Positions 1-11,859 are shown, numbered from the stretch's first letter. The stretch is 64,000 bases of DNA from Spinacia oleracea (GCF_020520425.1 NC_079489.1:20980001-21044000), one strand, 5' to 3'. Numbers and translations: made by a program. The notes: a model not told the origin generated them from the sequence alone.

Positions 1-766
1 TTTTAGCCTCCATCAATTCGAGGTGTTGTTAGTATTAGATTAGGCTTTTAATCTACTCTTTACTACACCATGAACTAGTTGATGGTGATATCTTCTAACC
101 AGTGATCAAAGAAAATCTCTCAACTAATGTAATACATTAATCTCTACACTCGTGCATGTTATGGCCTTAGGGTTGTTAAGAAATGTGTAACCGTGGCTAA
201 TCCGTAGACATATATTGCTCAAATAAAAATTTAAGAGAGAAAAACTGGCTCAGGACTCAAGGGAAATTCTAAAGGACCAAACGCTCGTCGTTGACAAAGG
301 ACCGCCTTGGTTACAGGAACAAGGTGGACGTGGAGCTTTGCATGTAGGAGATGGAATGAGATATGATTTTGGTTTGGTTTTTAGAGAGACTGTTGGTTGT
401 GTGGGCATGTAAGGTTCAGTTAGGGTAGGATGAACTGAGGAAGAGGATAATTCTGGTGTATTTTTGTGGTGGAACCTTCTTTGTTTGATTGCCTATAATT
501 GGGGTTATTTACATTTAAACAGCAACAAACTATCCAGTATAGATCTCAGCAACGAGAGGGCATTATATTCATTTCTTTGGGAGAAAAATAAATAAAGAAA
601 GAGGTTATTTTTGTAGGATACTGTCTCTTATGTGTGTTGGTTTAGAATTATGTGCAGAAAACAAATGTAGATGAGAACAACAAAACGTATTTTAAAATTA
701 TTATTTGAAAGATTTTGTAAGTTGGAAAGATAATGGAAAGTATATAAATATGTAAGTGATCTATTT
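1..766. other. No recognisable gene
   Basis: AT-rich plant non-coding sequence. I saw no convincing exon, RNA gene or paired terminal repeat here. It may be flank or intron of a gene lying to the left of the window. Confidence 0.4.
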
Positions 767-2199
767 GAAAATATGTAAAGAGAAACCACCATTTAAAAGT
801 GCAAATTTATGAGAAACCACCTTATAAAAGAATTCTTGTGAGAAGAGACCTGTTTCTAAATATGTTTTGTCGAAAACCACCTTATGTCGAAGTCCGAAAT
901 TTGGTTCTATTTTCCGGTGTTGACTACCCACGTGGGCCACAAGTGACCTACTACCCGCCTATTTCTTTCGTTTTCCTGTCATTTTTCCAATCCACTCTCA
1001 TTCTACAACCCATCTTCTTCCCATCATTGCGTCCTCTAATATATAATGGTTGACTTCTAATCATCATTACTCCTTCAATCTTCCCTAACTGATTTTTGGA
1101 TGGACAGAATCAAGATTTCCAGAATTGCAACTATGGCCACACATACTTGAAAGTTGCCTCTGCACTTTCTGTTATCAATTGCTAGCGACGGAAATTGACA
1201 TTTTGGGGAGCGATATTTTGTTGAATAACTTGGGATTGACGGGAGATGAGTAAAAGCGAGAAGAAGATTTCACATAACTTCATCTTCATTGTTTTTTCTT
1301 AAACTTGAGTTTTCTCTCTTGTACCCACCAGTCAAACCACGAACGCAACAAGAAGCATAGAGGAGGGAAAATTTAGAGTGAAAATTAATTAATTATAATT
1401 AAATTAAGTTAAAATAAATTATAAATTAATGTAAATGGGACTTTAAATTAATTAACTGAATTGAAAAAAACGATGAAGATTGCATTTTTGTTCTGTCCCG
1501 GATTAGTTTTTGCACTTTCTGTTTTCATGTGTCCCAGATTAGTTTTTACACTTCTGTTTTTGGAAAGACTCCACAATTATTTTAATACCTATCTCTTCCC
1601 ATTACCAAAAAGTTAGGATCTCACACTCTCTCACAAGCAATTAAAAAAATATTCAACTATCTTCTATCACATCTGTTTTTCAATAAAATAATACCCACTA
1701 TCTCCTTTTACATCTACTTTTTCAATAAAATAATATTTGATAACCAAACAACAACGTATCTCCTAAAAATGTGTGCTTTGATAATTGTAAAAACTAATCT
1801 GAGAGTTTTTATTTGCATCTACATCATTATATGTGACCAGCTCTTTCACTTTTCTCCTCAGTTTTGTGGTTAATCGAAGTTTCTTGCAACACTTTTGAGG
1901 TTTGAGTAACTAATCCAAGTGTTGTTGTGTAGAATTGGGGAATAACAGAAAGCTACAGAGAAGTGAGAATGTAAAATGGAGGAAAAAGGGGGGAAAAGTA
2001 AAATAAATAAGTGGAAGAAGGGTCACGTGCGGCCCACGTGGGTGGGCAATGCCGGAAAGTGAAGTCAAACGCCGCAAACTGGCTTAAGTTGGTCGTTGAC
2101 AAAATAAATTAGAAATAGGTTTCTTCTTACAAGATTTGTTTTATAAGGTGGTTTCTCACAAATCTGACATTTTAAAAGGTGGTTTTTGACAAATTTTCC
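767..2199. mobile_element. Non-autonomous Mutator-like TIR element
   Basis: The first roughly 190 bases and the reverse complement of the last roughly 190 match imperfectly. Both arms carry repeated GAGAAACCACC / AAAACCACC words, then a shared CACGTGGGCC block at about 930-945 and 2026-2043. Such long inverted repeats around a non-coding core fit the Mutator superfamily. I could not see a clean 9-bp target duplication, so the outer borders are good only to a few bases. No transposase is present, so it would have needed a partner in trans. Confidence 0.6.
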
Positions 2200-2521
2200 T
2201 AAAGAGAAAGAAAGTAAAAGTTGGTTAATCTTATATAGTAATTTTGGAACAACAAAGTGAAAGAACAAAACTTATTTTGGATTCGTAAAAGAAAATAGTT
2301 CCATATATTTTATATTTACAACACTTCAAACGAGTAATTTGTTCCATATATTTTATGGCTATTTGGAGCAAGGTAAGGAAAAAAGAATGAGGGATGTTAT
2401 TCTCTTTTGTTCTAATACTCATATGTGCAAATGTATGAGGCAAAATGATAGCTGACTGTGTTGTGAGAAAAAAGAACTCTGCCACCATGATATATTTTAC
2501 TCTTTCATGCTTTATAGTTTA

Positions 2522-3783
2522 TATTTCCTCCGATTCAAAATAGTTTGGAACACTTTGGTTTTTGCACTATTCACATAATATACTTTGTTTATTTTTTTAG
2601 GAAAAGTTGTTTTAAACAATCCAACCTTTCGACGATTTTCCGTTAATAATCCAACTTTTAGATTATTATCTAATAATCTAACATTTACATCCCATTAACT
2701 TTCAATGAACCTAAATGACTGGGAACATGCCAAGAAGGTCAACTTTAATCCCCCCCCCCTCTCTCCTCCCCCCCACCCTTCTCTGATCTCTCCTCTCACC
2801 CCCTCTAAGCCCCACCAAGAAACCACCACCAGTCCGCCACCATCAAATCAGCTATCATGGCACCTAATTCACCCAAAACCACAACTGAGAGGGTAATTAG
2901 AAGAGCATAAAGTCAAAGTTTTTCCATTTTGGGTCGATGATAAACCAAGGTTTTGAGCGGTATAGAAAAGGGTCTTTGAGGAAGAAAGAGAAAGATGAAT
3001 ATAAGCGTCGAAATCCAACTGGGAAGATGAATAGAAAAGTCAAAAATGGGTTGGGAATGATCCCTTTGGTTCTGTTTGTTTTGTTGTTTTTTTGGGAATT
3101 GTATATGACTTTCTAGATTAATTGAAGAAATTAGGGAAGAATGAGTAGATAATTTCTTGTAAACTTGTTTGGTTTGATCATGGTTGGTAAGTTGTGATCA
3201 TGGCTGTGGAGAAAAGTGGACAAAACTATTCAATTTACATTAATTGAAGATTGACGACTACGATGATGATGATGTTGAGCTGGGATGATGAAATGAAGAG
3301 GATGGATCAGCAAATTAGGAATATGATGATGTAGGCCTCCATTTTTTCCGGCTAGGTAGAGAAAGAGGAAGGGTGGTTATAATGATGGTTAAATTTAAAA
3401 ATATATTATAATTAATGGACTAATAACACACTGCCACGTAGCTTGGTAACCTGCTATATCGAGTTGGTGACTTGATGGGTTCAATAAAAATTAATGGGGT
3501 GCAAGGGTTGGATTATTAGATAATAATCTATAGGTTGGATTTATTAACGGAAAATCGTCGAAATATTGGATTATTAAAGTAATTTTTCCTAATTTTTTAT
3601 GATCTATACTTTAGGAAAATATATTAATGTGGAATCTTGTTAGATTCGCCCTAATATATATTTTGCGAAAATCAATTTTTTATTAATCTTTACTTATCAA
3701 TAATTAAGATATTAATTGTTCAAGTTATACATTGACAAGCGGGAAAAACAAAGTGTTGGAACTAAAAAGTAACGGAGGAAGTA
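2522..3783. mobile_element. Stowaway-type MITE (split by nested element)
   Basis: The left end reads TA then TTCCTCCGATTCAAAATAG. The right end, reverse-complemented, reads TACTTCCTCCGTTACTTTT. Both ends continue into a shared GTTCCAACACTTTG / GTTTGGAACACTTTGG block. TA dinucleotides at both borders and the CTCCGT-type ends fit Tc1/mariner-derived Stowaway MITEs. About 990 bases of its length are a second element inserted at 2599-3590; without that it would be about 270 bases. Confidence 0.65.
2599..3590. mobile_element. Mutator-like TIR element nested in the MITE
   Basis: Ends are AGGAAAAG...TTTTTCCT. The inverted arms share TTCGACGATTTTCCGTTAAT and AGATTATTATCTAATAATC and extend about 100 bases. 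The flanking 9-mers (2590-2598 and 3591-3599) match at 7 of 9 positions, as expected for an aged Mutator-type target duplication. The interior is non-coding, with a pyrimidine-rich stretch at 2749-2840. Confidence 0.55.
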
Positions 3784-5208
3784 CTATGTATGTTAAGATG
3801 TTAACCTTATATCTTCTTTTGTTGTTACAACTTCAAGGACAACTTGTCCATTGTTCTTGTACTTCATTAAAAAAAAAAAAAAAATTCACAAAGACAGAAG
3901 ATTTTTAACCTTATTCTAAGTTTTGCCGCATCACATATATCTCGTGTCACTGATGAAACATTTCCTTGGTTACTCTGTTTTTAACCCAAGTACCTAACTG
4001 TTCTTGGTCATCGTTTTTCATATAAGAAAATATAGTGTATTATCAGCTGAAAAAATTGAATATAGAGAAAGAGGACAAGCTTTTCTCATATCTAAATAAT
4101 ACCAGTTTCTTTGATCATCTTAATTGAATAACAAAGTAAAATAGTGCCCAGAGTTCGGTGTGAAGGTATTTTCTGAAGTCAAATGGTTTTCATGCAAGTT
4201 ATTCCTACTAGTTGGAACAGTGCTTAATGTAATTAAGCATCAGGCGAGCTAGTGAAATGATATTACATTATTATATTATGAATTTCTTAGCAAGAGACAT
4301 GCTATAGGTTTCTACATGTATTATTTAATGATGTAAGATTGTAAGATCTTCAGATAGTGGTTCTCTTTCGTCCTCTTTTTTTAATATTTACAATTACCTT
4401 GGGTAGCTTGGGAAGATGTTTGTTAGTGCTTTGTTTACAATTTATTTGACAACATGGAATCAAAACTCGGCCATTCTTACGTAACGGCCGTTCTATAATG
4501 GGTTTTGGATTTCCTGTTCGGTAAAACCCTGTTACGTAACGGAGCGACAAAAATCATGTCTTTCTCCCCGCGTCGTCCGTTATGTAACGGTGACTCGCCG
4601 CTTTAGACCTTTTTTTTCCCCGTTACACCGTTCTTTTACACAATTGACCAAAAATATTTTAGTAATTAGTTATATTGTTTATGAAACATGATATTTCGAG
4701 TGCTTATTTGTTCACAAAATATAATACTCACTCATAGATTTTGTTATATTGTGTTCATATAATACTTGTTAGAATTAAAATATAAAAAGAAGGCTTAGAC
4801 ATGCTAGTGTGAATTTTTGGAAAAAAATCACACCTCAACATCCGTTGTCCGTTCAATTCGTCCGTTACAAGCGATTTCCTCGCGTTACAGCGAACGCGAC
4901 TGCGTCCGCGTTTTTTTTCTATGTTTGACAGTAGGATAGATAATCATTTCCATACATAAGATCAAGAATTATGTGAGTGTGAGCATGTATGTTACTCGGA
5001 CTTGGGTTCTCATGTTTGACACGGGTATGTGTCCGAGTGTTTTAATCGGCTGCTTTTTTGAATTTTTTTTAATGATTTTGGCTCCAAATGAAGTGTCAAA
5101 ATGATTTTGGCCCATGTCCGAGTGTCGAGAATCCGACATGGGTACTTGAGTTGAAATAAATAGTTTTGAGTAACATCGTTACTTTAAAAATAACTCGGTG
5201 TTAGAAGG
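3784..5208. other. Gene-free stretch with CGTTAC-rich block
   Basis: No gene seen. It contains an A-run at 3868-3883 and, from about 4450 to 4915, a block dense in the words CGTTAC, GTAACGG and TCCGTTA, against an AT-rich background. The nearby ORFs are short and unlike any family I know. Confidence 0.4.
4450..4915. repeat. CGTTAC/GTAACGG word-rich block
   Basis: At least eight copies of CGTTAC or its complement occur in about 465 bases, several as the palindrome TTACGTAACGG (4479, 4531) and others at 4577, 4620, 4860 and 4883. Spacing is irregular, so it is not a simple tandem array. It may be an end or core of a degraded DNA transposon; I could not find paired borders. Confidence 0.4.
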
Positions 5209-6801
5209 CCTTTGAGGTTATAATCCAAGTTATTGGCAGTATAGTATGTTGGGTGCTAAGTCGTTGTTATTAGATGGTGTATTATGGAGGGTGGGCAATG
5301 GTAGTAATATTTTGGTCTGGAAGGACTTGTGGATCCCAGGAAGCAGTGTCATGTTATCTCCTCAACAAGGCCAAGTAGTTGACTTGGAAATGTGTGTTAG
5401 TGATTTAATTGATCATAATTATTGTGGTTGGAATGGACAGCTGGTGCATGAGCTCTTCATTGAGGAGGTGAGTAATAAAATCATGCAACTCCCTCTTTCC
5501 GTATCAATGCCTATTAACAGATTATATTGGTGGCCGTCAAAATTTGGTGAGTACTCTGCGAGATCGGGTTACTGGTTAGGTAGGATGGGCCGTTTGCGGG
5601 TGGAGATGGGTGGCATGGATGAATAAAATAAGGAGACATGTTGTACGATATGGGGCAAGGTTGTTAGGATCGGGATCCCACCTTGGATCGGTGAAGGGGG
5701 TAGGATCGAATCGGTAGAATCGGATCGTAGGATCGTAAGATCCTACAAAATTGTAAAAAGGAGTAAGAAAAATGCTGCTAAATGAATAAATAGTTAAAAC
5801 TAGGGTTTCGGTTTGGTTCGCGAAACATCGCGGATTGGATCGCCGACGAACCGCGATCGGTACGTGCGAACCCGGTTCGAGATTCGCGGGGGTTTCCAGC
5901 GAACCAGGTAACGCTGGTAACGACAAATGTGGGTGTTGTGGGCAGGCATCGGAGTCAGTTGTCCACATACTATTTGAATGTACGGAAGCCAGATCGATAT
6001 GGATGCATAGCAATTACTCGAGCCTCATTGAGGAAACACCTGCTACCTCCTTTGCAGCTACACTCATGTGGTTGGCTGGTAAAGTGAGCAGGACGGAGCT
6101 TAGGAGTATAATGGCGATTGCGTTGGCTATTTGATTCTGTCATAATAAACGTGTCCATGAGCAACTGCAGTTAAATGGGACGGTGATCGCTGCGAGCTTT
6201 GTGAGATTAGTGGAGGAACATGGCACATACGTGAAGCGAGTACAATGTATTCCTTCCTCTGCGATGCCTATCACAACGTCTGTTTGGGCATGCCCACCTC
6301 AAGGTATGGTAAAGGTCAACGTCGATGCACACACTGCGACTTCGTATGTGGGACTAGGGGTGGTCGTTCGTGGTGAAATGGGTCAAATCTTGCTGACTGC
6401 AACAAGGAGGATTGAGGTGTGTTGGGAGGTGGAAGTAGCAGAGGCAGCGGCTGCCAGTTTAGGGGCTCAAATTGCGAGAAGGTACAGGTTCGAACGAGTC
6501 TGGATTGAAGGTGATGCTTTGAATGTGGTTCGAACTATTGATACGAAGATGAAGGGCCCTTCACCTTTATGTTTGATTTACGATGATGAGATGAGCTATC
6601 AAAGCTATTGATGTTTTTGTTATATCTTATATTAAGAGGGAAGAGAATACAGTAGCCCACTTGGTGGTAAGGTGGGATACTCGGGGTAGTACTAAATCGA
6701 TGTGTATGAACTCTTTTCCGCAAAGTATCACTACTCTTGCGGAACTTGATTTGGAATAATATCTCTGCCTAACTTTTCCCTCAAAAACAAAATTAAAAAA
6801 A
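5209..6801 (+). pseudogene. L1-type LINE ORF2 remnant (5'-truncated)
   Basis: Only the 3' third of a plant LINE ORF2 remains. The part at 5216-5620 has the post-RT signature NPSYW...GAKSLL..GVLWRVGNG and WKDLWIPG, typical of plant non-LTR retroelements. At about 5925-6000 the zf-RVT motif CGCCGQ...VVHILFECTEARSIW is clear. At 6290-6650 there is an RNase H domain of the RVT_3 kind (VKVNVDAH, GLGVVVRGEMGQIL, AEAAAA). The frame is broken at about 5640-5905 by extra sequence, at 6132 by a stop, and near 6590 by a frameshift, after which coding sense continues to about 6757. It ends in an A-rich tail at about 6783-6801. It is dead: there is no reverse transcriptase or endonuclease. Confidence 0.8.
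5637..5905. repeat. GATCG-rich insert inside the LINE remnant
   Basis: Between the two coding parts of the LINE lies about 270 bases without LINE coding sense. It is rich in GATCG, GGATCG and CGATC words (about 5669-5740 and 5830-5890), plus TTCGCGAAACATCGCGG. It looks like a separate insertion or local expansion. Paired ends were not found. Confidence 0.4.
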
Positions 6802-7796
6802 GGTGAGCACTGTAAGTGCTTACAAGATAACCTGCTTTGCAGTTATCAATTAGTTTGTTTGGACCTTTTGAATTTGGCCGGAGTAGTTCTTTTTCAGGTT
6901 TTTACTTTTGTATTAGAATAGTGTGTGCATTGTGCAATATCAAGAATGCTGTTTCCATGAATGAAAAAACGAGTACCACTAACTAAATTAGAGCATAGAG
7001 AAGGGGGAGATACAAAATTGATCCAATATATTGATACGAACAATATTATTAACTGCCAAGCACGGTCCTGCTGTTGATTATGTCTAGAGCGTTTGAGATC
7101 AGGATTCAGGACATGACATAAGCATCTCTTTCAATGCTTGTACTATTAGTTCCTTGATAACAGGCAAGCATTCTGTGTCTTATGTTGATGTTTGGGATGA
7201 CAACGACATATGATGTAACTTATTTTGCTTGTAAACATATCTCGTATATGGTATATCTGAGTGATGATGAAAAGGATTTCACTTTGGAAGATTGGTATAA
7301 ATCATGCTGGACTGCACCCTTCTTCTGGATACTGAAATGTTAAGCTTTCATTTTCTTTTGGTCGACTTTGAGATATTCTTGAATTGCCTTGTGTTAAGTA
7401 GGAGCACTCACTTCTTCATTCTCTTCCCTCTGCTATGGTATTGGTTTCCCTTGAGACGGGTTCATTAACTTCTTGCTTGTTGTGATATGTATATATGATC
7501 AGCTCATATTGTGCACTGTGCTAGAATTGTTTGTTAAACAATTAGAAAGTTTAAGTGATTATGTACATTTTTCCCTAAATGCAATCAAAGGGAATGTGTA
7601 TGCTGGGTCTGAGGGATTATGCTTTAAATGAAACTTGATGTCCCAGTGTTGATAATAAATGTATAGAGTGTTAAAACAATTGTTGCTAGTAAGTTAGTAA
7701 CATACTCTGTAATGATTATGCTATTTTCCTCCATCCCTTGAAATTACGACTTTGATATATCATCCACTTATCATACTTTTGACTGCCACAATACAG
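6802..7796. other. Non-coding, probable intron
   Basis: T-rich, gene-free sequence that ends in a good splice acceptor (ACAATACAG at 7788-7796). It most likely belongs to the last intron of the gene whose terminal exon follows. No upstream exon was recognised in the window. Confidence 0.35.
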
Positions 7797-7966
7797 GAAA
7801 ACATTTGATGTTGCGAATCGCAGAAATGGTACCTCGGCATATTGGAAGAACTACTAAGAAACAAGAAACTAGTAAGAAGCAAGAAACTAGTAAGAAGCAG
7901 GATTCAGCCTCCAGCTCTAGTAATGCACCTGCTAAATCTGGCAAGGGTGGAAAGAAGAAAAAGTAA
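7797..7966 (+). CDS. Terminal exon, Lys-rich C-terminus, unknown gene
   Basis: I do not recognise the gene. After an acceptor-like CAG at 7794-7796, one frame stays open for 55 codons to a TAA at 7964-7966. The peptide starts KHLMLRIAEMVPRH, then has a short tandem repeat KKQETS KKQETS KKQDS, a Ser run, and a basic tail (KSGKGGKKKK). A short repeat plus a polylysine tail at a stop codon looks like a real C-terminus. The first codon is split across the splice junction. Earlier exons are either outside the window or hidden beyond the LINE insertion. There is no transcript evidence. Confidence 0.45.
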
Positions 7967-8669
7967 ATCTAATTCTTTGCTTAATCAGTTTTTGTTGTTC
8001 AACATGACATTAGAAAAAGAACTGTAAATTGCCAGTTGACATTGTTGTGTTCAACTGTGACGAGTATTAGAAGTATTGTGTTTCTTATGCGGTGATGATA
8101 CTGAGGGTAGTCCCCTTTTTTAAATGGAAATACTGAGGTTGATCTTGGTTATGTCTTATGTCTTATGTTTATCAGTATTATCACGGATAATTTCGCCTCA
8201 ATTTCGTTAATGTTTGTTCTTCGGCTAGGAGAACTTCATCTAACTTCTGGTGATTTATTTTCATTTTGAGTTGCCTTTAACATGTGTAATGTGGATATTA
8301 TTGTTGGGATGCGGAATTTGATTCATGGTGAATTGAGACTGAGACAACTAGTTCTTTCAGAACGATATAACGAAGAATGGAAAGTACAAGCAACAAAAGC
8401 TAGATGTTTTTTTCAGTCGAAAGCAATAACATAATTTTAGAGGACTCAATCAGCTTGTATTAATTCATCGTCATCATCTTAATTTACTAAAATACCATCT
8501 TTAAACAGAGGATCAGACGAGAAAATAACAATGGCTATGGCTCCAGTTGCTAGCCTTGTATGTGACTTGCAAGTTATCTGGGTTTACTTTAGAGTGTTTA
8601 GACAAATATATATGTACTAACATTTCAACTTGATTTACGGTGTATGATTAATCAATCAGAACTTAGAAG
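7967..8669. other. Convergent 3' flanks, no gene
   Basis: AT-rich sequence between the end of the plus-strand exon (7966) and the stop of the minus-strand thioesterase gene (8670). It should hold both 3' untranslated regions. No further feature is seen. Confidence 0.4.
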
Positions 8670-11600
8670 TCATAGTTTGGCATATTTTCGAAGATGTTTA
8701 TCAGCATCCTTGGCATCGTCTGGCACAGGAAGGTTGCAAAGCAGAGTAACACGGGAAGATGATACCAAGGTTTTGCTGGGCTCTGTTTTCCAAAGTTGCA
8801 CTTCCCATACCTGCTTCATCATATCCCAACAGTACGTGTGTTAACAAACAAGTATAATCTACAAATGTGTGCCTGCTACTAGTTACTACAATTAACCAAT
8901 AATGATTCATCAACCGTTAATTAAGCACCAAAACAAGTATACATCATCCACTAATTAAGTACCAAAACAAGTATAAATCATCCACTAATTAAGTATCAAA
9001 ATAAGTATCATCATTAATATTAGCATGACATTGACTAAATCCAAAGGTCGTGTTTACATCTCAGTACTTCAATCACAATCACGGCTGGTAGTTGCTAACG
9101 AGTCAATAAAGCCATCATCCATTCATCCCACCTACTCCCTATTGTTAGATGAGGGCTTCCCTCTATCGCACAATTGTGTCCCATTCTCTATACCACTTTA
9201 CCTTATTGGTCCAACTCAGTAAATACCAAGTACTCCCTCCGTCCCTTAATACTTGCACCGGTTTGATCGGTGCGGAGTTTAAAACATTTGAATTGACTTA
9301 TTAATTTAATGGGTGTTGGTTGATAGTGGGGTATTTTTTTAATATAGTTAGTAGGAAATGGCTAAGAGGTGGAGAGTGGTGAGTGGGGGTGTGAATTTTT
9401 AAATGATTTTTTGTAGGGAATAGGGGTGTAGGTGGGGTTGGTAAATAAGTGTGAGAAATAATATAATATTGGTATAAATTTCCATTTATAGAAGCGATGC
9501 AAGTATTAAGGGACGGCTCGAAAAGAAAAGCGGTGCGAATATTAGGGGACGGAGGGAGTATATTAGTAAAATATACTCTGTATTAGGGAAATGAAAAACA
9601 ATAATGGGATAGAGGATTCAATCCGTTTGTAGACCTATATTTTTCTCCTAGTATGAAAATGGGTGGTAGGTGGAACATTGCATCTTAGAATAACTTTACT
9701 CTACTACAATGTGATCAGAAATTTGTCACAAGTCCGCAAAACAACAACATTTAGTCACCTACCACGCTCTAAACTGTTAGTTCGACAATTGACTAATAAT
9801 ATTTCGTACCAATTTAATCGACGTTATTGCAAATCTTACAATAAATGATTTTAGAGTTCACTAATATAATAAAACATTTCTACAAAGAATAGAAATGAAC
9901 ACCTGAATAGTACGGCCAAGTGTTAGAGGAAGGGCCTGAGCAAGAACAAGGTCACCTAGCTTAGCCCCCTTCATGTGGTTGATGCTTAGGTGAATGCCGG
10001 CCACCCGCTTTAGCCCACTTGCCATGTGTGCTCCCATGCTCGCCAGTGACTCCGCTATCAACGCCGATACTCCTCCGTGTAAAACCTTGAACGGCTGTTG
10101 AACCATATGTTCACATTTAATACATCATCTCGGGTTTTAAATTAATAATTAGTGCGTGGCCCGGGCGTTGCCCCGAGTTCTGACTTTTATACGGATTTAT
10201 TTGTTGTAAATATGCGCCCACATAAATGGTGTCGTCATAGAATTATGGTGGTGACACAAGATTAGCGGTCGATTAGTAACATTCCCAAGCTGAAACCCCA
10301 CATCCGAAATTCAAAACAAAGTCGGATCCTTTTCTTCATCATTAGTTGATTCATTACTCTGGACATTATTAGTTCATCGTCTACCCAATGGCACTTTTAT
10401 ACCCATTGGTGGTCTCTATCACATTTTCTCCTCACATGTAAGGAGAAAATGTGAGAGAGTTCACGGTGCACCCGTGTGCATGTATATTGTTCTATAATTA
10501 CTAACCGTCAATGTTTCTCCTCTTACCCCGGGCTTATTTTTTTTTTGAGGCTTAATCTAGGAAAATAATAATTGTATATTTATAAATGAAGTAATCATTC
10601 CCTTTTTTTTGCATTCAATTTTATTCAATTTGTTATTTATTGTAAAAGAACATATATGTTTATATATATAGAAAATATAACATAAGTTGTAGTTGGTTAA
10701 GATGATAGGAAATGCAACATTTAACAAAGAGGTCAGGTGTTCGATCCTTGCTATCCTTGCTACATGTCATGATGTTGATTAGTGGTGATGTGGCGTAATA
10801 AGGAGTGATATACATCAATGACATTTCATGATGCTGATTAGTGGTGATGTGGCGTAATAAGGAGTGATATACGTGACACATATACGTTCTCAAGAACGCC
10901 TTTTAATATATTAGTATAGATAATAGAATATTTTTGTATCATTAATAATAACCAACTTTTTTTTTGGTGCGAAAAATGTTGGTAACAATGCTCAAATTAA
11001 TGATCTCGCTTTTATTAATGTAACCACCGTTTCAATTCATCAAGTTATATTAATAACGAACTGTTGGCTTGTTGTGTGTTTTAAACTAAAATTGACTTCT
11101 AGTGTTTGATCTCATTGTAACTTATTTAAACTACTCGTAATATGCATCAATGTGTCTAGATATCCCTAGCTACAAGTCTACACAACTCAAGAGTGTTCTT
11201 TGTTAAACGCAAATATTTCACTAATATATTTATTTAGTATAAAATATTAAGTCAATTAAAATTACATAAACTTAATTATGGGCCGATCAGAACGTGTCAA
11301 ATAAATGGGAACGGAGAGTGTAATTATTTATCAATCATAAATACGATGTCACAAAATACAACAAACTTTTGAAAGAAATTAAAAGATAGTGATTATTAGG
11401 AAGGCAGTATAACGTACCACTTTTCTAAGAAAGCTAATAAAAGTATAAACTTTTCAGGAAAAAATATCAGCTAGCTGAATTATTAGTAAAAGCAACTAAA
11501 TTTAATACTAATTTCATACACAAAAAACATCAATAAATTAAGAAACAACATAAGAATGAAGAGAGATTATAATTGCAGAGAAAATGAAGAAACCTGGCAA

Positions 11601-11815
11601 CATTTGTGAGTGACAAGAAGACGGCCGGTGACTTTAGCGGGAGAAACTTCATCGATTTCGAAGCCGATAGCATGGAGTGGATAATCAAGTTCTTCAGTCT
11701 TTGAGATTGATGATGGAGTTGAAGATGTTAAGGAAGAAGATGAAGATGAAGATGATGATGATGATGATGATGATGATGATAAAGAAGAAGATGATGAAGG
11801 TGGTTGGTATTCCAT
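8670..11815 (-). CDS. DHNAT: DHNA-CoA thioesterase-like protein, copy 1
   Basis: Three exons on the minus strand: 11815-11594, 10094-9903 and 8810-8670, all with GT/AG borders, giving 184 residues. Exon 1 has a long poly-Ser run (about residues 6-40), then [14 protein letters not shown] and TGRLLV, ending KCCQ. Exon 2 carries the hotdog core [20 protein letters not shown] (acid at about residue 89) and [11 protein letters not shown]. Exon 3 starts VWEVQLWK and ends in AKL, a type 1 peroxisomal targeting signal. The family hydrolyses 1,4-dihydroxy-2-naphthoyl-CoA in peroxisomes during phylloquinone synthesis. Assignment is by recalled family motifs; another peroxisomal acyl-CoA substrate is possible. 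A paralogue lies 6 kb to the right. Intron 1 holds a Helitron and intron 2 a MITE and a short tandem repeat, yet the frame is intact. Confidence 0.9.
8918..9011. repeat. 34-bp tandem repeat, about 3 units
   Basis: The unit TAATTAAGYACCAAAACAAG plus TATAMATCATCCAC repeats with a 34-bp period at 8918, 8952 and 8986; the third copy is partial and diverged. It lies within intron 2 of thioesterase copy 1. Confidence 0.7.
9231..9560. mobile_element. Stowaway-type MITE
   Basis: The ends TACTCCCTCCGTCCCTTAAT and, reverse-complemented, TACTCCCTCCGTCCCCTAAT form long terminal inverted repeats with TA at both borders. Length is 330 bases. It shares its interior (TTTAATGGGTGTTGGTTGAT, GATAGTGGGGTATT) with the MITE at 22345-22675, so both belong to one family. 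It sits in intron 2 of thioesterase copy 1. Confidence 0.85.
10149..10920 (-). mobile_element. Non-autonomous Helitron
   Basis: Read on the minus strand, the element starts TCTATACTAATATATTAAAAG directly after a host A and ends GCACTAA directly before a host T. Just inside the 3' end is a GC-rich hairpin (about 10158-10177, CTCGGGGCAACGCCCGGGC) about 10 bases from the CTAA terminus. A 5' TC, a 3' CTRR with a nearby hairpin, A/T insertion and no target duplication are Helitron hallmarks. It is 772 bases long and encodes no Rep/helicase. Inside are a 67-bp tandem duplication (about 10765-10870) and a tRNA-like segment at about 10690-10740. It lies in intron 1 of thioesterase copy 1. Confidence 0.8.
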
Positions 11816-11850
11816 TTGTGTTATCCACCGGTGGCCAACTTTGGAGACTT

Positions 11851-11859
11851 TATTTATAG
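11851..11859 (-). promoter_or_regulatory. TATA box of thioesterase copy 1
   Basis: The minus strand reads CTATAAATA here, 36 bases upstream of the ATG at 11815. A start site about 25-30 bases downstream would leave only a very short 5' leader. Confidence 0.5.

Noticed and set aside
9861..10106. A single-exon 81-residue thioesterase ORF starting MVQQPFKV
   Set aside because: It is exon 2 of the spliced gene (9903-10094) plus intron read-through at both ends.
10690..10740. A free-standing tRNA gene
   Set aside because: Box-like motifs are present, but the segment does not form a full cloverleaf by eye and lies inside a Helitron.
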